Assembly: GCA_013248845.1 (NCBI GenBank)
Contig: WSQC01000025.1
Location: 372,001-436,000 of the forward strand
Reading direction: 5' to 3'
Origin: Passalora sequoiae
Taxonomy: Eukaryota; Ascomycota; Dothideomycetes; Mycosphaerellales; Mycosphaerellaceae
Length of the DNA: 64,000 nucleotides
A program made the position numbers and the translations under genes. Under the pieces are notes generated by a model, which did not search any database, was not told the DNA's origin, and saw only the letters and a list, made by a program, of their open reading frames with translations. Positions 35,050 through 47,585 of the stretch are shown in pieces (position 1 is the stretch's first letter; each line of letters begins with the position of its first letter).

Positions 35050-37463
35050 ATGGACTACGAGCAGCTCAAAGACCAATGGTCCGACATCGAAGACCGCGAT
35101 GGTATCCGTCTGTCATGGAATACATTCCCATCGTCCCGCATGGAAGCCAGCCGGCTGGTGGTGCCTATAGGAGCTTTATACACACCTCTAAAAGAACGAG
35201 CAGAGACAACGCCTCTTGTCTCATACGAGCCAGTCACATGCAAAGCACCATGTCGAGCGGTACTGAATCCATTCTGCCAGGTTGACATGCGCGCGCGGAT
35301 ATGGATCTGCCCTTTCTGCTTGCAGAGGAACAACCTCCCGCCTCACTACAAGGACATTAGCGAGAACCAGATCCCACCCGAACTACATCCTGGCAGCACC
35401 ACCATCGAATACCGACTAGCGAGACCTGCACCGACACCTCCCATCTTCCTCTTCGTGGTGGATACATGTCAAGAGGAGGATTCTTTGAAGGCGCTGCGGG
35501 ATAGCATCATCAATGCTCTCGCCTTCCTGCCACCTCACGCTTTGGTCGGCCTGATCACATACGGTACAATGGCGCAGGTGCACGAGCTAGGATATACGGA
35601 ATGCGCAAAGTCCTACGTCTTCCGTGGCAACAAAGACTATGGCGCAAAGCAGGTCCAGGAAATGCTTGGCTTGGGAGGAGCAAGACCCGGTATGCAGCCA
35701 GTGCAACCACAACCAGGTCGTCCTGCGCCACTGCCAGTAGCTGGAGGCGCGGGCTCTCGCTTCTTGCTCCCAGTGCAGCAGTGCGAATTCCAACTCACGA
35801 ACGTCCTTGAGAGCCTGCAGAAGGACCCTTGGCCAGTGGCCAACGACAAGCGCGCCATTCGCTGCACTGGAGTTGCCTTGTCTGTAGCAGTCGGGCTTCT
35901 CGAAACTAGCTTTCAGAACGCTGGTGCTCGCGTCATGCTCTTCACTGGTGGCCCAGCAACGGAGGGTCCTGGCATGGTGGTTGGCCCTGAGCTCAAGGAG
36001 CAGATCCGCTCCCACCACGACATCGATCGCGACAACATCAAGTATTTCAAGAAGGCGCTGAAGTTCTATGATCAGCTCGCGAAGCGGACGGCGCACAATG
36101 GGCATGTCATTGACATTTTCGCCGGCTGTCTCGACCAGGTCGGACTGCTGGAGATGAAGGCGCTACCCAACCATACCGGTGGACACATGATCTTGACAGA
36201 TTCCTTCACGTCGTCCATGTACAAACAGTCCTTCTCTAAGATCTTTGATGCTGATCAGGATGGCAACCTTACGATGGGTTTCAATGCATCGCTCGAAGTG
36301 CTTACCACCAAGGAGCTCAAGGTGACGGGTCTAATCGGGCACGCCATCTCGCTGAATAAGAAGTCAAGCTCTGTCGGCGAGACTGAGTGTGGTATTGGCA
36401 ACACGTGCAGCTGGAAGATGTGTGGCATTGACCCTTCTGCGTCGTATGGCGTCTACTTCGAGATTGCTGGCCAAGGCGGTCCACAAGCACCAATGCAGCA
36501 AGGTCCACAAAAGGGCCTGATCCAATTCCTTACATATTACCAGCACAGCGGCGGCCAATTTCATCTGCGAGTCACCACAGTCGGCAGGAATATGAGTGGC
36601 CCAAGTGGTGACCCAGCCATTGCACAATCGTTCGACCAGGAAGCAGCTGCAGTCCTGATGAGCCGAATCGCAGTCTTCAAGGCTGAAGTTGACGATGGCC
36701 CAGATGTCCTCCGTTGGGTCGACCGCATGCTTATCAGACTCTGCTCTCGCTTTGCGGAGTATCGAAAGGACGATCCATCGTCCTTCCGGCTTGAGAAGAA
36801 CTTCACGCTCTACCCACAATTCATGTTCCATCTGCGAAGATCACAATTCTTACAGGTCTTCAATAACTCGCCTGATGAAACTGCTTTCTACAGGCATGTT
36901 CTCAATCACGAGGATGTGAGCAATTCGCTGGTCATGATTCAACCGACGCTGGACTCGTACACTTTCGACCAAGAAGGCGCGGTACCGGTGCTGCTGGATT
37001 CGACATCTATCCAGCCTACCACTATCCTGCTTCTTGACACTTTCTTCCACATCCTCATCTTCCACGGCGAGACCATGGCTGAATGGCGGAAAGCTGGGTA
37101 CCAGGATATGGAGGGGTACGAGAATTTTAGAGAATTGCTTGATGCGCCGAAGCAGGATGCAAAGGTACGAATTCCCTACGTGATGTCAATACTAAGATGC
37201 ACGCTTTGCCTCTCATGCCTTGCAATGCTGACATTTCACAGGACCTCATCCAAGACCGCTTCCCACTACCTCGATTCATCGTCTGTGACGCTGGCGGCTC
37301 GCAGGCTCGTTTCCTGTTAGCGAAGCTCAACCCTTCGACTACGCACACTTCATCGAGCTATGGTGGTGTGAGCCAGACAGCGCAAACAATCTTCACGGAT
37401 GATGTTTCGTTGCAGACTTTCATGGATCATTTGATGAAGCTTGCTGTCAGTGGTACTAGCTAG
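35050..37463 (+). CDS. SEC23: SEC23, COPII coat GTPase-activating subunit
   Basis: Sec23 forms the inner COPII coat with Sec24 and activates the Sar1 GTPase during vesicle budding at ER exit sites. Exon 1 is 35050-37164 and exon 2 is 37242-37463. The 77-nt intron has donor GTACGA and acceptor TCACAG and keeps frame; the product is 778 residues, the usual size. All regions are present: the zinc-finger (VTCKAPCRAVLNPFC and ICPFCLQRNNLPPHY), the trunk/vWA-like domain (FLFVVDTCQEEDSLKALRDS, LVGLITYGTM), a short Pro/Gln linker near residues 215-235, the beta-sandwich, the helical domain, and the C-terminal gelsolin-like domain ending in exon 2 (RFPLPRFIVCDAGGSQARFL). The catalytic arginine finger region is not separately verified. 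It is highly conserved and surely functional. Confidence 0.97.
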
Positions 37464-40400
37464 ATGTTCGTGTACTCCCTGAGCGCACCAAAATGAGAAT
37501 CAAGTCAGGAGCGAGGCGTTGGGGTGGTATGTGTCATGTGACGATGCTGCATGTTCGTAGAGAGGATATGTGGAATGATACAGAGTTGTGGTATCGAACT
37601 GGGATTCGTATTCCATGCGCGCTCTTGCCTTGCGTGCGTATAGAGCGGTCTTGGAACATGTCTGGGTTACAACAGGGTATCTGTGCCGCCGATATTCGGT
37701 GCTTTTGCTGAGGAAGGTTGGGCAGCGAAATCCAGCATCTGTCAGTAGTAGCGAAATCACTACTGCCGAGATCCAGAGCGTGTCGTGCCCAAATTTCGGC
37801 TTGCCCTTAGAATCGCGTTCCACACACCGACTCGGAATCATACTAGTAGTAGTGATAACCGCAGCAGGAAGCACTAAAACATCAATAGCGGCTAACGGGT
37901 GTTACCGCCATGCTGGTAGATGCGAGAGACTACCTACCCACACCCATGGCATGGGAAATGGAGGAACAAGTTTTATCTATTAATCTCAGTTTCGAAAGAG
38001 AGAAAGGTACGGTGTATGATTATAATTTTCATGATCGCTTGGAACTTAACTTACTTCGAGCAGGCTCCGATGGTTGTTTTGGGACGCGGGCATGTCAGTG
38101 GTTCGAAGCTAGAATTGATATTGCGCTTTACCAGGATATATAACTTAGAGAGCGGTTTTTGGGGCGCTTTGACGGCGCGGTCTGCTCTTCTTTGGCCAAT
38201 GGTTCATGAGGTCTGGATTTGGGTGGAAGCGATCATGGGGATGGATTGTGGGAGGAATAGTCGATGGTGCTATGCGGGGGCCGCTGGGCAGCATTACATG
38301 GTGAAGTGACATGCGATGTGATATGTGATATGAGGTAGGGCGCGTATCTCTGGCGCTTCGATATCGGCTCGTTCCTTCGAGGTCGTGGACCTGGGAGCAT
38401 AGACTGGTGCTGAACTACAATGTAAGCGATGTGACGTGATGATGTAAAGACGGGGTGGTCGTCTGGGGCTTCGGCATACCTTCAAAGGTTTGAATAGTGT
38501 TGAGGCAATTGCGCTCGTGGGGCTTGAGATGATTGCGCTCGTGGAGCAGTCAGTGAGAAGATGTGGAGTCGGCGGGGGCTGGGTCATACCGCAAATCAGA
38601 GATTAGCTCATGCAATGTTGCAAACTTGATGAGCATATCGTGGGCTTGAACTATGATCAAGCGATGTGACGTGACGGTTTGACGACAGGGCGAGCTTCTG
38701 CTGCTTCAGTATCGGCTCTTGAGAGGTCACGATCCTGGTGAGCACATCATGGTGCTAGAACAGGTATCAAAGCACGATGTGGTCATGTGAGCACAGGGCG
38801 GGCTTCTGGCGCTCCAGCATTGGCTCGTCCGTTGTTGCCAACCTGGTGAGCATAGCATGGTTCTGGCAAGCGGTAATAATGCCCAATGTGATGATGCGTG
38901 AAAGCACCCCGATGCAAGGCGAGCGTCTGACGCCTCAGCATTGGCCATTAGCCGCTCTACAGGCATGACGCCCGTTCTGCGTGGATGACTCGCAGATGCT
39001 GGAGGCTTTGCCCGAGCATGCGATGCGGAGAACTCTCGTGGAAACTTCTCCGCAATGAATCTCGAATGTACCGGGTGGCAACCAATAGCATGGTCGCAAA
39101 CCTGGTAGTTGTAATAAAGAGCTTCACCAAAGATGCCCCTTTTTGCTTTGATGGTGTTCCGGAAACGGTCTTCATGCTGCGCTCGCAGTCGAGAATGGTG
39201 GGTTTGTATGCAGTAATCGCGTTGCGAAGTGTTTTGGTATGGCGTGGACGGACTGCCTCGTGCGTGTGCTGGCTTGGTCGCATCATGGTTGCTGCAAGAA
39301 ATCATGTCATGCATTGGCACGACAGCCTTGGCGCCGGGGCAGAGCACGGAATTCTTCGAGATTGAACATGGTCATGGGCTGTTTTGAAAGTACCGATGTC
39401 CGAGGCGTGCGCAGCAGCAAGGGTGTTGGTACTTTGATTCTTCTAGACCATAGACCTTGGCCTTATTGCGAGGCATGGGATTGTGGGAGGTACCTACGCT
39501 TCGCACCTACGCCTCGTACCTGCTCTCGCTGCTGGGCTGATCTGCCAAGATTGTCACATTGATCGTGAGCCGGAGGTCGGGTATACGCACACCGAAATAA
39601 TGGCCAAGTTGTAGATGCATGTCGGCTGCTAATAGCGGACAGGATGATTGCGAATGTTGTCAAATATCCTGGCGGCGGACAGCGAGGAAAATCGGCGCGA
39701 GAGATTGGAAATCGCAAGGGGATTTGCGAGGATCAGCTCAACTTGAACTTCCAGGTCGCTCAAGCACAGAAGTACCGAAGTGATGCCGTGGGGTATGACC
39801 CAGCACGGCGCCTACGGTACTGTCGGTCTGCAAGGATTCCTTGGCATTCCATATCTCTTTCAGAGTGTCAATGCACAGAGCAGAGCCGCAGGGTCGCCTC
39901 ACTGCGAGGAGTTCGCAGCACGTCAGAAAGGAACAATGAATTCTGCACATTGCTGAATCGTGTGCCATGTGGTCAACAGTTGGTCGAGCACGAGACTACC
40001 CTACTGTTGTGGACTGAAAGCAGCTGCCACGGTATCGTATCCCATGCCCACATCAACTAAAGCGCATTCGCTCGCACGCGGCAGGCACTCACGGCACTGT
40101 GAAGATCATCATGGCTATAACGCCTGCCGAGGCAGAGATGAAGTTGAAGTTCAATGTTGCCAGATGTGCCAAGCACTGAGGCACTCATCACTCATCATCA
40201 GGCACCGCAAAGCGTGCCGTGGGATGCAATCCGGGTGTGCATATGCATTAGTGGTCCATTGCTCTGGAAACGCTGATCGTCTTCTCGCGCGTCCGTGGGT
40301 CGACGGCTTGGGCTCACACATGCAGAGCGTCCGCTTTCTTTTGCCAGCCTCTGACTACTGTACAAGCAGGACACGCACGTGCAGATCCTGTGCTGCAACA

Positions 40401-42336
40401 ATCTAACCTCCGAACAGTTCTCTGGTAGCTTTACCGGCACGCCATGAACGCCGTGACGGCAAGCCCCGAGACCAGCACCGAGAAGTACGAAGCCGAGGAT
40501 GACGAAGCTGTACCTGGTGATACACACCAGAGACAACTCGGCTCATAATTGCTGTAGGCTCGAGGTGAACAATAATGTGAGGATGCAGGTACTACTGCTA
40601 CTGCACGCCCATCTGACTTGGTCTCCCTGCGACCGAGACGATCATCACAGTGATCGGGATAATTCGCATGCAGAAGGGTGCAGGGCAGCGGGAGTCGTTT
40701 CAAGTAAAGCTCGAGATACAGGATAAACTCAAAGTGCCGAGACTATTCCCTTTACAGAGCCGACTCGGCGGCTAGTCCGGGGGGCCCATGCTGCCGTGCT
40801 GTAGCTTTCCAAAATAGCGTCCGCCTTGATTTCGCAGAGAGCAGAGCTTCTCTAATCATCAACTCTTTTCTGCGGAATCTTCCCTAACGGCCTCGATCTC
40901 TCGTCGAGCCGGCCGACCTGTCTGCTGTGCGCACAGATGTTGTTTTGTGCACTGATCATCTGCTACGGGCTGTGCACCTCCCATCACTGCTGCATGGCCG
41001 GCCCATGGGGGCACGCTCGTCCAGCACGGGAGGAAGCGCGGCGCCGATGAGAAACACTCCCCAAAACAAAATGGAGACGATATGAGAGCCTCTGGCTGCT
41101 CCAACAGCCGTCCTACCCAGTGCACCCACCCGATGGATGCTCGCTGTCATTTGAGTCGCCCTCACACAGTCATAGCCGTTGTTATGCAGGCTGCAGCACT
41201 TTGTTCATTCAATCACTTGATCATAAATTATACGAAGTCTGGGGCGGTCCCCAGGGGACCAGTACGTGCATCCACTAACTACTGAGCCGTCTCGTTGGTG
41301 TCATCGAAAGAGGTTACCCTCACACGCCGCGCTGTAGGCCGACGTCCACTGGTCGGATGCCGGAGAGTAGAACCTAAACCCAGTCACAACTCCCTAGCAC
41401 GCCTAGTACTCTAGTTTTGCGCCATACTGCGGCAGCGCAAGTGATGGTTGCATCTCCCTGTGCAGCTCGCATTCATCACGCCTGCTTTTGCTTCCTACAC
41501 GTCCTCACAGCGCCTCCGGCCAAAGTCACTCTTTTCTCGCTGCAGGAACGGGGAATCACGAAGAAGAAAATTGGGCAGGGGAGACGAATGAGAAATTCCG
41601 ACTGAACTTGCAATCGACCTTACTTTATACTGGATGCCTTCGTTCCTGCCCGGAGGCTCTGAGTAACTTCGAACTGCCTTGGCGACCCTTGCTTGGCCAC
41701 TCATCACCTTCACATACGCTATTGCGGCGCCAACGACACACACCTTCAGCCTCTCCAGGTTTCCCTTCGCGCCGACGACGATTCAAAACACCCAATTCCA
41801 CCACATTCATTGCACTGCCAAATTACGACACCCGACACTCCTTCTGCGGGACATTCACCTGCCCAGCAGCTACTGCGCCTTATCCGACGTCAACGAGTCA
41901 GCCAATAGGTGTCAGGGTCTCGTGGAACGCGATTGTCTTTGCACGAACCTGGCAAAACCAACCTGCAGCCAGCTTCTGGAACAGTTGCCGTTAATAGATC
42001 CGACACCTCCAACGTGCAAACTAATTCACACGAAATCATCAGGTATGGCCATCCCTGCAATAACATCGTCCATCGCTTGGCTTTTGCAATCTCGACATGA
42101 CAATGACGAGGGCATCGTTCCGATGCGACTTCCCGCGTTCCATGCATTCCTCGCCCACAACACAACATGTCAACCAAGAATACTGACCATCTAGGCTTGG
42201 ACAGTGCCTTCCTGGCTGCACGTCCCCGTCCAGGAACCACTCCGAAGAGAGATTGTGTTGGAGCGTCTTCGATGGATGCGCTGTAGCCAACCACTGACAG
42301 CGCATAATACCTCCACCACTGTTCCACAGCGCACCG
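37464..42336. other. Longest gene-free stretch (4.9 kb)
   Basis: It contains the degenerate tandem repeat at 38340-38945 (listed separately). The last kilobase before the RasGEF gene is presumably its promoter and leader. A minus-strand frame at 40703-40431 ends in a hydrophobic C-terminus (SYFSVLVSGLAVTAFMACR) but has no credible N-terminus. No gene is claimed. Confidence 0.5.
38340..38945. repeat. Degenerate tandem repeat, units of about 110-120 bp
   Basis: Successive blocks share the order: a CTGG-GCTTC-G-ATCGGCTC-like opening, then CCTGGTGAGCA(C/T)A, a central CATGGTGCT, GCGATGTGACGTGA, and a closing GGGCGAGCTT. Recognisable openings lie near 38351, 38698, 38810 and 38928. The unit between about 38465 and 38698 is longer, as if it holds an insertion. 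Copies are strongly diverged, so unit borders are approximate. Confidence 0.6.
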
Positions 42337-45300
42337 ATGGACGCCGCCGAGCAGCTGAATGGTCACCACGCGCAACGACAACCGCGACCGAGTAGTAGTG
42401 AGGAATGGCGAACGAGAGGCCATGCAGCCTGGGCCGACGCAGCCTCCGCGCGAAGACCTTCGGCGCCATCAGTCAAGTCCATGCCCTCCTCCACTGCAAC
42501 TGTGCTCTCCAATCGAATGGAATATTCGCGTCTGAAGGATCTGCAAACGACGTCCTCCACCCGCCTCTTCGTATCGAATCTCACGCCACCAGAGAGTCCC
42601 TGCAGTCCATCACTGGACTTCGACTTGAATACGCAACTAATGTCTCCTACACTTTTTCACAATTATCTGCGCGCGATGCACACATTCGACCCATCTGCCG
42701 AGACGATGCCCGATGATGATGCATCGCAATCCGCCGTCACCATTAGACCCGGGGACTTGATTCTGGTGCACTGCATCCATGCAAACGGCTGGGCAGATGG
42801 CACCGTACTGAACACTAGCACTCGAGGCTGGCTACCGACGAATTACTGCGAAGCATACGATCATCCTCACCTGCGCAACCTGCTCAATGCAATGACTCAG
42901 TTTTGGGATCTGCTTGGGGCAAGTGAAGATGCCAGTCTGTCTACTTTCGTCAGACAGGACTATATAAGAGGCCTCATCGCGGGCGTCAGATACCTGTTGG
43001 AGCGTGCAGACTGTCTGCACCGGGACGCGCCCACGGTGAAGCAACACGTCGGCGTGAGGCGCATGCGCAAAGGCCTGCTCGCGGATCTCTCTTCACTTGT
43101 ACAGATCGCGAAGCGATTGCAGGAGACGATCAGCGAATCCTTTGCGGGTGAAGTCATTCATGTCTTACTCGATGACCTCATTTCCAAAGCCTTCAAAGTG
43201 ATCACGAGAGCTGTGAGCTTCACGGACGTTTGGACGCAGGAAACCACGAGGAACGACAGAAACTGCCCTAGAATACCACATGGTGCCACGAGTTCTGCTG
43301 TCGGTGGCGTTGGTCTCGCTGTCGACACGCAATGTACCATCCAGTCAAAGGCCGCCACACCCGATGCGATCGATTCAGCTAAACACTTTCCGGCTCAGAT
43401 TGACACGAACCATCATAGCACTCGAACAGTCCTCGAGGGTGGCGCCAATGGTGAGGACCAAAAGCCTTCAGACTCGCATGCGCTTCGCTTATCGAGGGGC
43501 ATTTCTCCATCGGATGGCCTAGCTGCGCATCGTGTCTCACTGGTGCCACACAATAGCGACCATACTGCATCTGGACCGTTTGCTTCCGAACAGCTCGCGA
43601 AGGTTCACGACATCTGCATCAGCCATATTGGAGCCTTCATAGGGCATCATCTACACTCACGGCCTTCATCGGAGTTGGTGACCACGACGGAACGCCTTGT
43701 CCAGGCGTGCCGGAATTTACTCGCAATTATCGACGAGGTCCATGCCCACGAATCGCAGAACTTTTCGTCTGTACAAGAAGCTAAAGAAGAGTTCGAAGTC
43801 AAACTCGACGAACTTGCGAGATCTACCCAGGACGTGTTGCGATTTTCTGACTCCGAGGACGACGATGTTGTCATGCTATCGGATCAGACCAATCACTTGA
43901 TAGTTGTTGGCACAGGCTTGATCCGAAACACCGGAGAGTGTGTCGTTCGAACTCGGCAATTGATCGAACAAATTGGGGATTTCCATTTGAAGACTGCTTT
44001 GCTCGACGGAGCTAGTCACGACATGCCACCTCGAATCGACAGCATGCCGCAGGAGGACGAGCAGTCGAGACGATTGTCAAAGCGCATCTCGTTGAAGCGA
44101 CTGTCAAGAGTCGTGATGCCACCGCCTCCTCGCCCCATCCCCAAAGACGATGTGACTGTCACTGCAGAACCAGAGGCTGCCCACATATCCTCGGCGGAAG
44201 CCAGTCTGTTGACACCGGTGATGTCAGCTACAGTGAGCTCTGCGTTCATAGAGCAGAAGCCGCTACCTCCACCAGCTGGACGTCAAATATCCCCAATGCG
44301 AGCGTCACAAGCGTCAAGCCAACACGTGGAAGCCCTAAAACGTCCACGTTCCATGCGTTCAGATTCGACCAGTCCTGCACGTAAAGACAGCGTGGGCATG
44401 TCGATTGCGGGCTCCACGGACACTTTCCGCAGCAGTGTGCGAGACTCTAGCATAACCGCCGTCTCGCAGGTGTCGACTAGAGCGACCACGCCGGACAGGG
44501 AGTCTCCACTAGACTCGGCCATAATGAGCAGCTTCGCGAGTGTATCAAGCATGCGATCTTTGGTCACTGATGAGAGCTTCGATGCGGAAGCACTTCTGCA
44601 AAAGACATATGCACATGAGCTGACATTCAATAAGGACGGCCAAGTCACCGGTGGCAGTCTACTTGCTCTGGTAGAGCAGCTTACCACGCACGACTCTGCA
44701 CCGGATCCACAGTTCGTGACTGCTTTTTTCCTTACCTTCCGAAAGTTCTGTGAGCCACGGGAATTCGCACAGGCATTGATCCACCGTTTCGACTACGTCG
44801 GCGACAACAAATTAGTTGGAACCCCGGCCCGACTGAGAATTTACAATGTATTCAAAGGCTGGCTCGAGACATACTGGTGCGCCGACGCTGACAGGGACGC
44901 TCTTGGCGAGATCCGGTACTTCGCTGTGCACAAGCTGAAGCTGGTTCTGCCTACTGCTGGTGAACGTCTGACCGGACTCACAAAGAAGATCACCGTGGGT
45001 TACGCTAATGGCTCCATCGCCGGTCCTCTTGTGTCTGGCGTGGGTAAGTCGAGCATGTCGATTGGCTCACCCCTAATCGACAGCGCCGCCAACGTGCCAG
45101 AGCCACTCATGAGCGTGAAGCAGCTCAATGTGCTCCGTGTTGCGAACGGCGGCGGTACGGCGTGCAGTATCATCGATTTTGACCCCAAAGAGCTTGCGCG
45201 GCAGGTCACGCTGTTGGTCATGAGGACGTACTGCGAAATTCGACCCGAGGAACTGCTGAGCATGGACTGGAGTCGAGCCCACACGAAGAAAGCCAAGAAT

Positions 45301-46131
45301 GTTCGCCATATGTGCCAGCTCAATACAGACCTGGCGCATATGGTGAGCGACACAATTCTTGCACCCGATGATGCCAAAAAGCGAGCAAAGATCATCAAAC
45401 ATTGGGTCAGAATCGGTACCGCTTGCCTCGAGCTGTGCAACTACGATTCGATCATGGCTATCATGTGCTCACTAAATTCCTCAGTCATTCAAAGACTCAA
45501 GAAGACTTGGGATCTGGTCAAGAAGCCAATTATGGCCGAGCTGGACGAGCTTGACAAAGTGGTTGATATGTCGAGGAATTATTCTATCCTTCGCAAAAGA
45601 CTGGAGGCACCCACAGCGCCATGCCTGCCATTCCTCGGTGTGTACCTCACCGACTTGACATTCGTCATTGCTGGCAATCCCAAGCGACGAGAACTCCCAG
45701 GCAGCACATCCGCCACAGGCGGCCCGGTCACGGTCATCAACTTTGACATGTACATGCGCATGGCCAAAATCATCAGCCATCTGCAAAAGTTCCAGGTACA
45801 GTACAGACTGCATCAGATCCCAGAAATGCAAGCCTGGTTTGAGCAATACCTCGGTCGCATGAGACATGGCCACGATGACATGGTGACCATGTTCCATCAA
45901 CGAAGCACGACACTGGAGCCAAAACAGGACGAGAAGAAACACTCTTCACTCAAAACAGATGGCGATCGACCACCTACAGCGCATGCACAACGCACACCCA
46001 CCGCAATGGACAGGTTTGACTTCTTCCACAAAAGTACCTCGTTCATCAACATGAGGAGTTCATCGAACTTGGCAGCGCAAGCGGCGCAAGCGGAATTGAT
46101 GGCGGAGCAGAAGCGGGCGATCGCGCACTAA
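42337..46131 (+). CDS. CDC25: Ras guanine-nucleotide exchange factor with SH3 domain (CDC25 type)
   Basis: Activates Ras by exchanging GDP for GTP, upstream of cAMP/PKA signalling in fungi. It is a single exon of 1264 residues. Domains in order: an SH3 domain around residues 112-175 (AMHTFDPSA, then GWADGTV and GWLPTNYCE); a helical region; a long Ser/Pro-rich disordered stretch (about 550-740); the RasGEF N-terminal domain (about 746-880, LTFNKDGQVTGGSLLALVEQ and FFLTFRKFCEPREF); and the catalytic RasGEF domain (about 942-1180, FDPKELARQVTLLVM, WVRIGTACLELCNYDSIMAI, LPFLGVYLTDLTFVIAGNP). An insertion rich in Gly/Ser separates the last two. SH3 plus this catalytic pair is the architecture of yeast Cdc25 and fission-yeast Ste6-like exchange factors. 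The symbol is given on that basis; a paralogous RasGEF cannot be excluded. Confidence 0.93.
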   Translation: MDAAEQLNGHHAQRQPRPSSSEEWRTRGHAAWADAASARRPSAPSVKSMPSSTATVLSNRMEYSRLKDLQTTSSTRLFVSNLTPPESPCSPSLDFDLNTQLMSPTLFHNYLRAMHTFDPSAETMPDDDASQSAVTIRPGDLILVHCIHANGWADGTVLNTSTRGWLPTNYCEAYDHPHLRNLLNAMTQFWDLLGASEDASLSTFVRQDYIRGLIAGVRYLLERADCLHRDAPTVKQHVGVRRMRKGLLADLSSLVQIAKRLQETISESFAGEVIHVLLDDLISKAFKVITRAVSFTDVWTQETTRNDRNCPRIPHGATSSAVGGVGLAVDTQCTIQSKAATPDAIDSAKHFPAQIDTNHHSTRTVLEGGANGEDQKPSDSHALRLSRGISPSDGLAAHRVSLVPHNSDHTASGPFASEQLAKVHDICISHIGAFIGHHLHSRPSSELVTTTERLVQACRNLLAIIDEVHAHESQNFSSVQEAKEEFEVKLDELARSTQDVLRFSDSEDDDVVMLSDQTNHLIVVGTGLIRNTGECVVRTRQLIEQIGDFHLKTALLDGASHDMPPRIDSMPQEDEQSRRLSKRISLKRLSRVVMPPPPRPIPKDDVTVTAEPEAAHISSAEASLLTPVMSATVSSAFIEQKPLPPPAGRQISPMRASQASSQHVEALKRPRSMRSDSTSPARKDSVGMSIAGSTDTFRSSVRDSSITAVSQVSTRATTPDRESPLDSAIMSSFASVSSMRSLVTDESFDAEALLQKTYAHELTFNKDGQVTGGSLLALVEQLTTHDSAPDPQFVTAFFLTFRKFCEPREFAQALIHRFDYVGDNKLVGTPARLRIYNVFKGWLETYWCADADRDALGEIRYFAVHKLKLVLPTAGERLTGLTKKITVGYANGSIAGPLVSGVGKSSMSIGSPLIDSAANVPEPLMSVKQLNVLRVANGGGTACSIIDFDPKELARQVTLLVMRTYCEIRPEELLSMDWSRAHTKKAKNVRHMCQLNTDLAHMVSDTILAPDDAKKRAKIIKHWVRIGTACLELCNYDSIMAIMCSLNSSVIQRLKKTWDLVKKPIMAELDELDKVVDMSRNYSILRKRLEAPTAPCLPFLGVYLTDLTFVIAGNPKRRELPGSTSATGGPVTVINFDMYMRMAKIISHLQKFQVQYRLHQIPEMQAWFEQYLGRMRHGHDDMVTMFHQRSTTLEPKQDEKKHSSLKTDGDRPPTAHAQRTPTAMDRFDFFHKSTSFINMRSSSNLAAQAAQAELMAEQKRAIAH

Positions 46132-47585
46132 CAGATAACATATCACGGTCGACGTGATGAGCACACGAATACAAGACGAGGATAGGATTGCGCGAAGAAG
46201 ATTGGACAGGCGGTTGTTATGTGATTTACGAGATACCCAGGGTGGCATTTTACGACATATGATTCGAGCATGAGCGAGCGAGCGAGCGGGCGCGTGCACT
46301 ATTTTGAAGGAAGCGAGCAAGCATGCAAGCAAGCAACTGAGACACGGTTTGCGTGTGGAGTGACCGTGGCCGTGGCCGCGACCGGCGCTACGGCACGAAT
46401 TTTGTACATATGATGAACACAGCACTAATCTGTGAGACACGATGCTCTCATGTGATGATGAAGACTTGCGTGCTTTCACCCGCCCCTACCACGCGTGGTG
46501 AGACATGTGCCACGATTCTGTGATAATCAGACTGAGTTCCACTACTACTGTACCTTTGTGTTTTGTGAGACAAACGGGGTGGACGGGACGGGTTGCGTCG
46601 GAGCTCTTCACGCTCGAGAGGGAAAAAAAAGGCTATGTATGTATCGTGCAATCGTGAACGATGGCTCTGTGGCCCTGTGGCTGAAGGTTTGGCTTGGAAT
46701 CTTGGAATGCCACCAAATTGATTATAGCCTGAACGGTTGTGATCCTGCGGCGTCCCTTTGGGCCCCTCGTCAGGTTGATGAGCTAGCTAGCTGTCTGTAT
46801 TTGAGATTTTCGGGGGCGCCGTTTCCTGAATTGGGAGTGTGGCTTTCGTACATTGTCTGAAGCCACGAGGCGTGAACGGGTGGGCGCTGATTCGGGCAGT
46901 GGGCTTGATTGTTGGCGGGTTGTCTGTTTCATCTATTTGCGTCAGGCTGTTGATAGATACTACTACTGTAGGCTTGAGGGATAGGGTTTGCTTGTTTGGG
47001 TGTTTGGATGTGATCGGGGGACGCAGGTGTGAAGAGTTGGCGAACGAGAGTGTGCAGGGTCGATCGTTCTTGTGCAGTGTGCCGTATGCTTATGGTTGTT
47101 GTTATTATGATGTGGCGGTTACCTTCATCGACGATTTGGACCGCGAGCGCGTAGGGCCGCGTTTTCATGTCAAACGTTTCGGCGCGATGCGTGTGTGAAG
47201 AGACGGCACTAGGATTGTGCATGATTTATGCTGTGGTTGTGCAGATATGTTACCGCGGCCGAGGCATTATGCAGGTCTGTTAAGAATTGATGGTCATCAA
47301 TCAATATGTAGCCTAGCGTTCCAGTAATCGTCTGTGGCCAATCTTGATGAGCCATGCAAACCGGTTTCCCAGCAACTTGGCACATATCCACAGATCGATG
47401 CATGCAGTGACGAGATCAGGTGTGCTCGAGGCAATAGTCAGGTCATGCTCGTAACGCCACGACCTTGTCGACACCTGTACCAATTGTCAACCATGTTGTA
47501 CTTCATCAGTCCATCGCTGACGATACAGCGCATCTGCATTGCTACCACACCACCCCGGCCTCCCGCCTAGAACTACAGGCTCCCG
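46132..47585. other. Intergenic with GAGC/AAGC simple repeats
   Basis: This is the 3' flank of the RasGEF gene and the 5' region of the CHY/RING gene. Simple repeats lie at 46272-46290 (GAGC units) and 46311-46337 (AAGC-rich). No gene is recognised. Confidence 0.5.
46272..46337. repeat. GAGC and AAGC tetranucleotide runs
   Basis: Two neighbouring imperfect tetranucleotide tracts about 140 nt after the RasGEF stop codon, seen directly. Confidence 0.8.

Noticed and set aside
40431..40703. Minus-strand frame with a hydrophobic C-terminus resembling a GPI-anchor signal
   Set aside because: No signal peptide or convincing upstream exon; the hydrophobic end alone is not enough.
40956..41165. Possible small secreted Cys-containing peptide on the minus strand
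   Set aside because: The start is GTG or a later ATG, the hydrophobic stretch is not N-terminal, and only two cysteines are present.
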